Positions 1-13,400 of a DNA stretch of 64,000 nucleotides are shown piece by piece. The position numbers and the translations under genes are program-made. Source of the stretch: Tridacna crocea. Taxonomy: Eukaryota > Mollusca > Bivalvia > Cardiida > Cardiidae. The notes below the pieces were generated by a model. It was given only the letters and a program-made list of their open reading frames with translations. It was not told the DNA's origin and made no database searches. The DNA is taken from positions 22,955,231-23,019,230 of the forward strand of contig OX031060.1 of NCBI GenBank assembly GCA_943736015.1. The letters run 5' to 3'. Numbering within the stretch: position 1 is the first letter of the stretch; every line of letters begins with the position of its first letter.

Positions 1-121
1 GAACACTTAAGAAAGCTGGTACATTTTTCGTCCATTTAATACTCATGAATAGAAGCCGGGCAGCAGCCTCACAAATTGCTTCCGGGTTACTAAAATAGGA
101 CTGGATCAGTTCGTGTGGATA
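1..121 (-). CDS. NR2E1: NR2E1 exon 6, 5' part (start of ligand-binding domain); cut by window edge
   Basis: Acceptor ttttccttacag|TAT starts phase 0 directly after the exon 5 Lys codon. 40 codons plus 1 nt are in the window: [18 protein letters not shown], then [18 protein letters not shown], the helix 3 region carrying the nuclear-receptor ligand-domain signature (F..W.K..P.F). The Cys and Glu just before AARLLF agree with TLX (C-E-S-A-A-R-L-L-F as recalled). The exon continues left of base 1, where the remaining ligand-domain helices and AF-2 must lie. Confidence 0.94.
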
Positions 122-3100
122 CTGTAAGGAAAAGAGACAATGTTAAGTTTCATACTGTAAATTTCTATTAAAATATGAAAAGTTTATTATGTTTGTTAAA
201 TTGAAAGTAGATCTAATTAGAGAACTGTACTAAATTAAGAAAATTTATTGGGCGGAGGATAATGTAAGGAAAAGAGAATATTATATTTCGTTTGTCTATT
301 TTTAGAAATGTTATGAGTTAAGAAATGACGTAATTTAACCTGGTGGGAATTATTTTCCCGTCACAGTGAATATTTTCCTCCTGCCGAAAATCTGGAACTA
401 CTTTTTACTGTCACTAGTTTTAAAAGTGGCATTCGTTGACAGAATAATCAGAGGAAATATAATATATAGTTTATTTCATCAGCTTGTGGTTAATATGGGG
501 AAATATTTGCCTCAAAAGAGAAAGGTCGGCGAAAATAACTCCAACCTTACGGCACTCGTTATTTTCGCATACCTTTCCCTTTTTAGGCAAATATTTCCCC
601 ATATTAACCACAAGCTGATGAAATAAACTCTATTTACTGTCACTTTTATTCCAGAATGCTAAAAAGGAATTATCAGTCCATGTGGATACTGTAAAGCGCA
701 CAACAGCGACTACAGCCAGTCTCATACAGTAGATTTTATGTGAATAAGACGGGATACAAAACAGAATGGAGAATGTATTCATTTTCATGCAGAGGCCTGA
801 TAAAACATATACTAGTACTTGTTATGCATTTCTTTTTTAAATAAACATTTCGAAATTACGAAATGTCATTTCGTACCTACGAAGTAATCAATTCGATTCG
901 TTGTCCAAAATATTGATTTCGTAATTGCGAAATAATGTTTCGTATTTATGAATAAAATTTGAGATATACATATTTGTAGAATTTCACTCCTGTTAAGGAC
1001 TTGTTAGAAATTTCAGTAACCTAGACCACAGGTACCTGACATGTCTGGTGTCATACAACCCTTCTATATGTCATACAACCCCTCTATATAGAGGGACATG
1101 TCAGGCACCTATGATCCAGACAATTAGAATCGTTGTTCACTGATATCTGTTTACAAAAACACACTACAAGCCATTAGTTTGTCTTTGTTTAGAACAAGAA
1201 GTTGGCCAGAATAGCTACCAAATTGACGAATCATATAAAAATTGGTTTCATTTTCAAGCGAAAGACCAGAAATGTGATTGGCTTAACCAATCAAATAGCT
1301 TATCATAGAATTAACGTTTAGAACTGAATATATATGTGTAGAATGGCGCGTGAGTGAATTCCTATTTACCTTTGGTGTTGGTTGACAAATTATTCCAGGT
1401 GAAGTTGGTGATGTTGGAGTCAAAGGGGATGCTACAGGGGTCAGAGGGGACGAGGGTGGGTCAACAGCACTAACGGTTACTCCATCATTCAATCGTTCAA
1501 ATGTATAAAACCCGGGAATGTATGGCGCCGGGAATGGCGCGGTGCCGTACAGGGAATTTAGCTCGCTAGTCTCTTTCAGGTACATTGCGACTTGGCGCCG
1601 GATGGTCGAGTTTCTGGGTCCTCGCTCGTGTTGTACCGCTGAAATGAGAAATGTGACCATACATATCGTTCAAATGCTGATTAAATTCAATGGACACAGT
1701 GATGCCTTTAGTAAAAAGAGTACGCCAAGTGTATATCGAGATCAGGGTGAGCTTCCGAGCAGTCTGATCTTAGTCTAGCCTCTTCGATACTAAATCAATG
1801 GCGATTTTAAGCACCTATGTGCAGATTTTAAATACAAAAGGGTGAATCCTAAATAATGCTTAATACTTCTGCTGTTACAGTGCAGTTAAACCTTTACCAC
1901 GCAAAGGTTGACGACCTTAGTAAAGAAGGATTTTGAAAACAGCGTTGGAAAGGGAGAAAACTGGTAACCAGCATTTTCTCCTTTTCCCACACTATTTTCT
2001 GACCTCATAGAGAAAAATTCAACCACATTAGCCACATTTAATTTGATGTCTGCAAAAGTCTAAAATTCTTTCGGTTGAGGTTTTAATAAAGAAAAAAATC
2101 TGTCCAACTTTTCCTATTCTATTAAATTTTCAAAAGATTACCGGAATTATGATAAAAATGAAATTGTCATGAATTTGACTTTTCTGACGATCGTAACAAG
2201 GTAATATCTTCACACTAGTCAAAATTGACGAGTAAATTATCAGCTCGTTTCGCTTTTTATTCTTCTTTCTATGATTTGATGTTCAAATTTCAATAGAGAC
2301 GTTAATATGTGTAATTTACAGAACGAAATTGCATACAATCATGTAATTTATTATAACTTGACTTCGTGATTTTTTCGTTTCCGTACTTTTTTTTCCTTTG
2401 ATGGTAATTTGTGTATTTGGTGAAATGAAACAGTCTGATTTGAAATCTTTTTAGAAGTGGACGAAAGAAACCTTTGAAAATATTTTTTGGGAATGGGAGA
2501 AAATGCTACTTTCAATTCAATACTTTTTTTTCCAACTTTCCAAAGGCATATTTCAGTATTTTAGTAACATTTAATAAATTTGTCGACTTCAAATACTTTG
2601 AATTATCTAGAACTTTTTTCTCGCCAGCTAAACAGGTAATTGCAGAAAAGCCGTGCTCTGGGAAAAGATGGATTAATGCATCTGCGAAAAGTATCGGCCA
2701 AGGTCAGCCTGCGCAGTCCGCGCAGGCTGACCTTGGCCGAAACTTTTCGCTATTGGTCAGTTTTCTGTTTGTCCAAGGACCAATCTACCTCATTATTATG
2801 TCGGTTATTGAAAAAAAGTTGCTTATATGGACCCATAATTATGTGATGATCTGGTTCAGTACCGTGTTTAACGGATATTTATTAATTAAGTATTAGATAT
2901 ATAGAAATTATACATGGAAACCGGTCCACGCGATACTAGTCACATTTATTATTTCGTATGGTTTACAGGTTGTGACCCCGGCGTAATACGGCTTGACCTC
3001 CGATCAATACAGTTGACCTTGTATCAATATTGATGACCCGCGACCAATACAGAAATCCTTGAATGTGATTGGTCAAAACTTCAGTTGCGTGAGCATCTGC

Positions 3101-6100
3101 GCTTACTTTTGACCAATCACGTTCAAGGATTTCTGTATTGGTCGCGGGTCATCAATATTGATACGAGGTCAGCTGTATTGATCGGAGGTCAAGTCGTATT
3201 AACCCATTACCACACAGGAGAATAATTTAGACTGGTCCAAATTGAAAGCATTTGCAGACGACAAAATAAAGGTGACTGAAAATTGAAATTTGTTCTGGGA
3301 AGGGTAGAACACACTAGGGGAAAAAGAGAAAATGCTGGTTACCAGCATTTTCTCCTTTTATCACAGGGTTTTCATAAGGCTTCTATCTCAGGGGCGTCAA
3401 AAGTAGGGATTGCGTGGTAATGGGTTAAGCCGGGGGCACGATCTAGTAAACTCTATTTTCACTTCTCTTAGGTTGTCATATTGATTCTGGGCCTACAGAT
3501 AATTCATAAAAATGTCATTGATCAAGTGATTTCGTATTGGCCAAGTTACAGGTCCTCGGCCTCGGGCCAATACGGCTAACCGCGGACCCGTAACTAGGCC
3601 AATACGAAATTAGTTGAGTAATAATATTATAGTATTAACCTCACTTTTGTTAGAGCGTGGCTCAGAGACTCTCGCTTTATAGGGTAAATACGTACGCTCA
3701 GTTTTATAAAGAGAAAAAAATTGAGTAACACTTTCACCCTTTTGGAAACCATTCATTTTTTTTTAAAATTTAATCCCAGAGGTAAAGGATTTTTAAAAAA
3801 AACATTGTGGCAGAAGGATAAAATGCTGATTTCCTTTCTCAACAATGTTTTCTACCCTCTCAAAGACAATTTTGAGTTTTTGATTAACATCTGATATGCC
3901 TTTCACAAATGCTGTCAGTCATTATCTATTAACGTATACCAAACGACAATATTTTGGGCTTGTCCAAATCGAAAGCATATGAAGACGACAAAATAAAAGT
4001 CACGGACTGAAAATTTGAAATTTGCTTTGTGAAAGGTAGAAAACATTGTGGGAAAAGGAGAAAATGCTGGTGTACCAGCATTTTCTCCTTTTGCCACAAT
4101 GTTTTCCAAAGGCTTCTTTCTCAGGGTCGTCAGAGGCTTAATTGTGTTGTCTGCAAATGCTTCCAATTTGATTACCAGCATTTTCTCCTTTTGCCACAAC
4201 GTTTTCTAAATGCTTCTTTTCCAGGGTCGTCAAAAATAGGAATTGTGTGGTAATGGCTTAAAGTTTGCTTATTTACTTGTCGATTCATAGTAGAGTATGA
4301 AGCTGAAAGGGTACTAAATGAGTGTCCAAATTAAGGAGAAAGGTGTACATTCAAAGAATGCCTTATTAAAGGTCTCTAAAAGAAGGGGGACGAAATGAGT
4401 TGGGTACGAGTAAACATCCTATTAAACACTCTACAATAGGGGATCCAGCGATACTTAAATATAACTTTTATATCAATTCTAACGGGGCACAATGATATGC
4501 ACTTGACTCTCCGAGCTACATAAAGAGATCCAAAGAAAAATGACTTTAATGGAAGTTGGACGCCCATAAATATTATACAGTACCCCAACAGAGCGCGTAA
4601 ACTTTTTACCAAAAGACAAAAAATGTCCTTATTCAAAGCTTAACCAGACCACAGTTAAAATGTGACTTAAACAATGGAATTTTCTGGCAAACTTTACAAA
4701 AGATTGTGAGAAAAGGAGAAGATGCTGATAACCACCTTTTTTTCCCATTTCTCGCGATGTTTTTTTTTTTATGATTGGTTACATGTAAGAAATACTAGAA
4801 AGCACAACTTACCATCTTTGTTCATTCCAGCTTCGAGACACTTCTTTAGACGACAGGCTCGGCACTGGTTTCTGTGAGTTTTGTCCACGGGACACATGGT
4901 CTGTCCCCGAGACTTACATATATACTGTCTGTTTCTTCGGATAGATCTCTGTAATACATATGGATGGATGAATGGATGGATGGAAGTTTGGTTGGGTTAT
5001 CGGCATTTTTTCCTTTTCTCACATACATTTGTACTTTTATAAATCAAGATCAAACTACAATCTTCTCCGGGCCCTTAAAAGTATCAAGAACTTTCAATGA
5101 AGGTTAAAAGTGAAATGATCAAATAGATATAGGTGGGCAAACAGTTGCAGTAAAGAACCATCGACTCACTTATTACCTTGTACAATAAGTATAGGCCACA
5201 TTTGGCAACTTAAAACGACTATGTGAAAGAAAACTTTTGAATTCACGGTGGGAATAGGAACTGACTTTATCATGGAAAAAAAAAAGAGTTGCTCCTATGA
5301 GCAATTGGTAGTTTTATTCACAATATCTTGACCGGTATTCAGTGATTTGCGTCGACTTCCTGTTACAAGCGGTTGTGTTCAATGCTGAAAATTTGTTCGA
5401 GCGGTATACAATCAAAAGAGAGAGATAAAATATGATAATAGTTACCTTGAAGAATCCTGCACACCTGAAATGAAAATCGAATATAAAAAAGATCAGTACA
5501 TGTTTCGTTACGTCGTCATCATCATCATCATCATTTTTGACGCCCCTGAGAAAGAAGCCTGTAGAAAACGTTGTGGGAAAAGGAGAAAATGCTGGTAACC
5601 AGCATTTTCTCCTTTTCCCACAATGTTTTCTACCCTTCATAAAACAAATTTCAAATTTTCAGCCACTTTTATTTTGTCGTCTGTAAATGCTTTCGATTTG
5701 GACAAGCCTAAAATATTGTTGCTTGGTAATGAATTAATTAATCACATTTCGATTCAAACTCAGCCTTTTTCAGTACCAAACGACATAATGTTAGACTGGA
5801 TTTGCAGTTGACAAATAAATTGTTCCTCAAAATATGGACTTTGTATCAACCAGAGTAGAAAGCTGCTGACCATGTTTGTAAACAATGTGACAAATTTATT
5901 CCTATGGAACAATTTCTGTTTGTGCCACAAAGACTTCGCATAATAGGCTATTCGTCTTTGAAACTTTATTTTTTTCATTATGAACTTGAAAATCCATATT
6001 CTACAATCGCGTTTACAAACTGCTTCAAATTATCTAGATATATGGCGAGCAAAACGCGAAAACAGACCTTCGGACATTTGCGTAAAGTGTCGTTTCGGAT

Positions 6101-9100
6101 CAGTCTGCGCAGCTGGCGCAGGCTGATCCGAAACTACACTTTCCATTTGTAGATATTATTTAAATCTTTAGCAAGTCTACCGAAGCACAAAATCTAATAT
6201 AGCCGTAAAGTGGCGTCTCGGATAAGCGTGTGTGCGGACTGCGCAGGCTGATCCGAGGCGACACTTTACGCAAATGTCCGAATGCCCCTTTTCGCATGTT
6301 GTAAATCATATACATGCAGTAGATAATGTATTTATGTACTTTAAAACCTGAGTTTCAAATTTCTATCAAAATCTTTCTAACTATCTATTTCAGTTGGCAA
6401 ACAGTTCGTACATTTATTTTTTAACATGGTTTATCACTTATGACTGAAGTTTTCATCGACAAATAGACAGATGTACCACGCTACAGTACAGTACCACGCT
6501 ACAAAATGTAAGAATTTAGACCCAATTTGGACAAAAATTGAAAATGATTTCAAATGACAAACTGACTGTGGTTTAAATGATTGGTGTTGTCTCTTAAAGG
6601 TTAGAAAACATTGTGGAGAAAGAAGAAAACGCTGATGCCCAGCATTTTTTCCTTTTCAAACAACATTTTATAAGGTTTTCTTTCTCATGGTCGTTTATAC
6701 TCGTTATTGCATTGTAAAGAGTTTAATATGCGTACCCAAGGTTAAAAAATGAAAGTAACTGCTTGATAAACAACAATAAAAGCAAAAACAACAAATCTCT
6801 ACGCATTTTCTGTTGCAATCCCATTTACATGTATATCTAAAAAAGAAATCCTAAATCCACAAGAGTTGTTTACCAATCAGAAGATGGAAGCTCAGATATT
6901 GAATTTATCACTAGGTAGCATTTGACATCACATACGATTGGATGCTGAGTGCTGTTGAATACTTATGGCGAACGTTACTTATTGGTTATCTCTCTCTACC
7001 AAAGTATCCTGCCTTTCCGCGACTCTCAGTGTAAAGCTTTTAAAAACGCCTTTGGAAAAGGAGAAAGTCCTGTTAAACAGCATATGCTCTTTTTCCAGCG
7101 ATGGTTTTTATCCTTTCAATGACAAATTGTCGTTGGTAAAGGGAGAAATGCTAATTACGAGCATTTTTTTCCCATGATGATTTCAAATGCCCTCTGCCTT
7201 AAGTTAGAGAATACACGAGATTTTACGATAGAGAGATTAAAATGAGTAAAGGAACTTACCCGTCACAAGCATAAATGCCGTAATGTTTGCCGGAAGAATG
7301 GTCTTGACAGACTTTACATGGTATATCCATCAAAATCCGACCTGAAAGTAGAATAACGATTTCATTATGTCAAAACTCTACATAAAAGTAAAAGTAAAGT
7401 GCTAATATGTCGAAATCTGAATAATATCAATGTGCAAGTATATATCAAAATCCGACATGTTATATAGGTGTCATCATGTCGAAAATCCGACATGATATGT
7501 ATGTGTCATTATGTCGAAAATCCGACATGATATATGTTTTAGAATGTCATAAAGTAATTACACATGATAAACAATGTGTTACTGTGTCGGAAATCCAACA
7601 TGATGGGAATATTTGAATATGTTGAAAATCTGTTACGCTGCAACTTGTCGATAATCCGACAATCAATGTAGTAATAAGCTAAAATATGACACGTTTTTAA
7701 TTTGTTATATCAAAATCCAATATGATGTTAATGTGTTACTTTATCAATGTGCTATACGAGCTCACGTCAAAATCTGAGATAATATCAGACTACTTATTAC
7801 GTCTAAATCCGACATGATTTTGATATGTTATTATACCAAACTCTCACGTCATATTGGTGCGTTATTATGTCAAAATTTAAATAAAATTCAAAGATAAGGC
7901 GATAAAGTAAAGTACTATTTTGTTTTCGTATACTTTGCATAACATGAATCGTAAATATCTCGTCTAATTTTCTATGGGTATACGCAATTTGATGCTCGAA
8001 CAAATGACAAAATATTAGACTAGACAAATTCGACAAGATGGAATTTAATGTAAGGTGGTCCAAGTGACGAAATGTGTCTTTGGTAGGGTAGGAACAGTGT
8101 GGTAATCATTCACCAATCTGAATTCTAGTTCTAATAGTAGTGGAAGAACAGGCTTTGACGCTTCTATTTCTGCCAAAGACAATTGGGTCCAGGAATATAT
8201 AAAAAGAAGAGTTAAAAATAGCCAATCAACTGGCAAAGACAGTTTGTCTCATTTATTTGTAGGACTCGCGTCGAAAAAAGAGATTTGACTCGGTTAGTGC
8301 CTCAAGCCGATTTTATTTAATACGGTCTGTCTGTCCACGCGTTCCTTTGCTTTCTTAAATCAGTAATTAAAGCAGCACCCTGCCAAAGCCACTGGCTGCT
8401 TTCCCGTCTCCGCATAAACAAATTCGAGACCATCTAGGGTATCTTTGTGCAAAGACTTTGGTGAATCCTTGGCAAAAGTTTTAACTCATTACCAAATGAC
8501 AAAATTTTAGGCTTGCCCAAATCGAGAGCATTTGCAGACAACAAAATAAAACAAGACTAAAAAAAAAAACTTTATCTTTGAAAGTGTCAAAAACATTGTT
8601 GGAAAAGGAGAAAATGCTGGTAACCAGCATTTTCTCCCTTTCCCACAATGTTTTCTAAAGGCTTCTTATTCAGGGTCGTAAAAAATAGGGATCGTGTGGT
8701 AATTGGTTAAATCTGAGCTAGGGCTGGGAGTAAAAATCCGTAGATTACCGGTTCTGCGCTTTACCACCAACCTAAAGGGCCTTGGGTACCCAGAACTTGG
8801 ATGTCAACAAGTACCGATTTTGTTGACCACCGCTATGTGTCAAACCTGTTTATTAACCGTATTGTTAGATCAGATCAAAGTCGGGATTGTCCACCTCAGG
8901 TGTCCAGCAGAGAATGGTCAAATGATAAAATAGCCACAAGATTTTGTTTACGTAATAATTTGAACGACATCCCCTAAGTCGAAAATCTTAATCCGTGCTA
9001 ATTTGAATGAATAACTCCGCTCTTCCTAAAAGGCGACAACAACGATGACGAAAACCCGACAAAAATTTAACCCTAACCCGTGTCAGAATTTTTACCTCTT

Positions 9101-10460
9101 GACGCAAAGTTGCAGCAGCATGCATTTAAAAACATGTTATAAAATATTAAAATTAACAAAATCTCAGGTTTGATAAACGTATACATGCAATAACAAGTAT
9201 GAAAAAAGCAAAAAAAATCGAGATTTCTCCTTGTAGTAACCGCGTTTTCAAGTTATGTGTTGCCAAAAAAAAAAAATGTCAGTCTGGAGGATGCAATGTA
9301 TTAACCCTTTATCAAATAATCCCTGGTTTTTACGGCCCTGACATGGAAACCCTTTGAAAACATTGTGGGAAAAGGAGAAAATGCTGGTAACCAGCATTTT
9401 CTCCTTTTCCCACAATGTTTTCTACCCTGTTGGAAACAGATTTCAATTTTTGAGTTACATTTATTTTGTCGTCTGCAAATGCTTTCAATTTGGACCAGTG
9501 TGAAATTTTGTCGTTTGAAAAAGATTAAATCCGAGATAATGATAGCCTTTAAAAGATTGTTATTGCGTAAGTTTATCTTGTTCTGTTGATGGGATGAACA
9601 TTTCTTTTACCGATTAAAATAACGAGGACTTTTTTTTGTCAAAATAGAATCAGTGTATTTACTACCCAGCGGTCACATCAAAACAGCATTGAAATAGCTT
9701 TTTACAGCGATACTTATCAAGATGTAATAGGTTATGCAAGATTAAAGGGACCTATTAGTAGTGTACTCTATTGATAGTGACTGTTATACAACTCTTTTTC
9801 CGAAAAGACAGAAAAGACAAAAAATTCGAATCCTCTAAATTGAAAGCATCTGGAGACAACAGATTCGAAATTGAAAACAAAGTGAGCCATCATGCAAAAA
9901 AGGGACTGTCTGGGAATTCTGTACATTAATTAGATGGAAACAGATCAACGATAGCGCAAGTCAGTTTATGTTGATAATGCAAAAATGATTGTATAACAAG
10001 GTACAATGACCACGTTTCATACAGAAAATGTCATTAAAGCGAAAAGTGTCAAACCTGGTCAGCCTGCTCAATTCGCGCAGTCTGACCAGGGTTGACATTT
10101 TTCGCAGTTCCAAGAAAGTCCCTTTATGCGTGATGGGTCACAAATAATTTGAAGTTTTCTACTGTGGTAGAAAAAGGAAAAAGTCCTTGTTACAAGAATG
10201 TTTTTCTTTTTCCCGCACTGTTTTCTAAAGGTTATCTTCAAAGAAGAAATTAACCAAGAGATTGTTTGTTAGAGTGAAAACCAGTTTCTGTTTGTTGCTT
10301 GGGTCATACCGCCTTCGTTCTTTTTCCAAGTAATACATGTTTGTCTAACTGCAAACATTTAAATCACTTAAATGCACTCAAGTCTGCTAGAAACTATATA
10401 ATATAAGTATTTGAGAAAGTAAAGGTAAAAGGAAAAGAAAAATCTGGAAATGTTTAGGAT

Positions 10461-10496
<36 letters not shown>

Positions 10497-13400
10497 TATT
10501 CAAAGTTTACTGGCTGAGAGAGAGAGAGAGAGAGAGAGATTTTCAAAGTTTATTGGCTTTCAGAGACGATAAAGCTAAAGTGTCATCAGAAACATCTATT
10601 TTCTTTTTAAGTCGAACCCGCAAATCTTTGAGACAGTATAATATCGGCGTTACTTACAGTCACACGCGCAAGCATACGTTACTTGCGTCGGATCTTTTAA
10701 ATTCTTTGTTGCCTGACACTTTCAAGTCACTACCGCATGTATAGTTACGACCCTAATGAACAAGTACACGCTCTTTTGCACAGCGTTTCTTTTCCTTTCC
10801 AAGGCAAACCTTATTCATTGAACTATTACAAATTGTCGTCCGGAATTGAACTCGAGGTGTTTAAGTCTTAAGTTATTTTTTCTGATAAGATTAATATGTT
10901 CAGCCGACAGCAGGACGAAAATTCTGTGAGGATTTTATTAACTTTAACAACTTATAGCAAACGGTCGCAACAAAACACAATGTCAAATAAATAATTCATA
11001 ATCGCAAGCCATTGTCTTTGGAATAATTTCCTATAACATCCGGTAACTTCCCTGATAACGATAGACTTTGCATTAGTTCATTAGAGTTATTGCCCTTTAA
11101 AACCTCACCGGAAGTCACGTGCCCTTCATTGGTCTTTTATGAAATCACCTGTCTGAGTAGTTTATTTGCAATAAAACCAATGACAAATTATTCCTTTATC
11201 GATGAGGAATGAAGTCGTTTTATTATTCAGTGTTTAAAGATTGGTCTGACTACAACATTTACCGACTGTGGCAAAGCTAATTCCCATTACCAAACGACTG
11301 GTCCAAATTGAAAGCATTTGCAGACGATAATATAAAAGTGACTGAAAATTTGAAATTTGTTTTCGTGAATGGTAGAAAACATTGCGGGAAAAGGAGAAAA
11401 TGCTGGGTAGCCAGCATTTTCTCCTTTTCCTGCAATGTTTTCTAAAGGCTTCTTTCTCAGGGGCGTCAAAAGTAGGGATTGTGTGGCAATGGGTTAAGGT
11501 CTCGATCCCAATCAAAATTGACATACATTTTATTTGTTATAATAAAAAGTGGTAACTTGACATTTTTAACAAACTTCTTTAACTGCATGTTCAACTAACA
11601 GTTTTCAGAGAGCATCGGAACTTTTTTTTTTATTCTTTTCTTTACTTTATAAGTTTCTTTGTAGTTTTGCCATATATCGCAAAGCAATTTTTCGTACAGA
11701 TAAATTTGCCTTAAACTAGATTACTTTAACTGAAATTTCAACAGATATGAATGAAATAATTTAAGCAGTGAAGTTCCAGGCTAAACTCGGAACCAATCAA
11801 AAAGAGAACAAGATTCCGGAAGTCGTGTAGTATTTCCTTCTGACGTTATCCTGGCAGCCATTCTGATTTATCGGGCAATAAGGAAAAACGGCACTAACTT
11901 ACAGTAGCGGTTTGTGCTTAATTAAAGTGAAAACATATCTCTGTAGTCCTATTAACCGACAGGTGAAAACATAAAACAATTTGCTTTAATTTCCTCCCGA
12001 AGAGACTAAAAGGTTGAGCAGAAATATCGTGCTTCAATAATGAATGTTTGAAAATCGATGTCTCAGATGGACCAGTCTCCGACTGCTTCCCGCAGTCTGA
12101 GATTTGTCCTGAGTTGTAAGACACTTAGTTTGATAAACAAGCGCCTGGAGTACTTGATCTACCGGAAGAACTTCGGGACTGGAAAGTCGTTACACGGAAG
12201 CAAACAGCCAATACAAACTTGTAGATTACACAAACTGCGTCTGTTTAATCATTTACCAAGCTACCCTCTGTTTTTCATTACTCATTTGGAAAAGGACCGT
12301 TAACAAAACTTAGAAAACAGAGAAAAACGCTTATATCAAACTTTTCTCTTTTTTTCTCAATACGCGTTTTTTTTTTTACATTCAAGATATTTACCATTAA
12401 TTTCGCCAAACCAACGTCAACAAATGCTTGTACAATCTGTACCAAAGTTTGACCCCGGGTAAAGAGTAAACCCATTACCACACAATCTTTACTTTAGAAA
12501 ACATTGTGGGAAAAGGAGAAATGCTGGTAACCAGCATTTTCTTCTTTTCCCTACATGTTTTCTACCATTCACAAAACAAATCTCAAATTTTCAGTCACTT
12601 TTATTTTGTCGTCTGCAAATACTTTCAATTTGGACCTGTATATAATTTTGTCGTTTGGTAAAGAGTGAAAGATTATCTACCTAATACACTTAAAGACTAC
12701 CCTTGGACACGTCAAAACCTAATTTTGTCGCTTGTCGTTGCCTTATTGTGTGATCACGGGTTGCATTTTCATTTCCTCTCTTTAACTTTGAACTTTATTG
12801 GTATGTATTAAAGGGGCATTTAAACAGATTTCGTTTTGCCAGTGTTTTAAGAAAAATCTCAACAACGACTGCTGGTTTTTATTTCAATGCAGGAGTGTTT
12901 TATGATTTAAACTTAAATAGAAGAACATACGAAAAAATACGAGAAATTACAGACTATTTTTACATTAAAAATTCTAGAGCGTTAGTAACGGTAAAGCCAA
13001 ATATAGATACAAGCCATGCTCTGATAAAAGGGGGATAACAGCATCTCCGTGATCCATGAAACCATACGGTTTTATGGATCTATGAAAAATATGAGGTACT
13101 TTAAGCTGCAGAAAACTAACTACTTGCAAAATATATGATCCGTTTTTCACTGAGCATGGTTCATTAGTTGGTTGGTTGTATTGGGGTTGAACGCCACTTT
13201 AACAGCTATGGTCATATCATGGCGGTCAGTGACGCACATGGGTTTCCTGGCTATCTCATACCAGTACTAACACTACTTTCTTTCCAAAGCCACCGACTAC
13301 TTTTCTCACTTGCTTCAGGAGAAGTGAGAGGCGAAAATATGCCAGAAAGAAAGTTTGCCTCAACCTCGAACTCACAACCACCAGTTTATGAGTCCGACAC

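Noticed and set aside
1283-1660. 125-codon open frame taken as a complete small protein
   Set aside because: It is NR2E1 exon 5 plus intron read-through on both sides; the splice sites at 1638 and 1370 define the real coding part.
4846-5028. 60-codon minus-strand frame over exon 4
   Set aside because: Wrong frame; the zinc-finger frame is the one with conserved cysteines and correct splice phases.
10553-10744. Alternative NR2E1 first exon near 10655 (a short reversed ATG...gtaagt)
   Set aside because: The donor leaves the wrong phase for exon 2, whereas 28158-28182 matches in phase and N-terminal length.
11085-11190. Alternative NR2E1 promoter with GGAAGT, CACGTG and CCAAT words
   Set aside because: It lies in the middle of intron 1 and contains a word resembling a common mollusc repeat; the start exon at 28158 fits far better.
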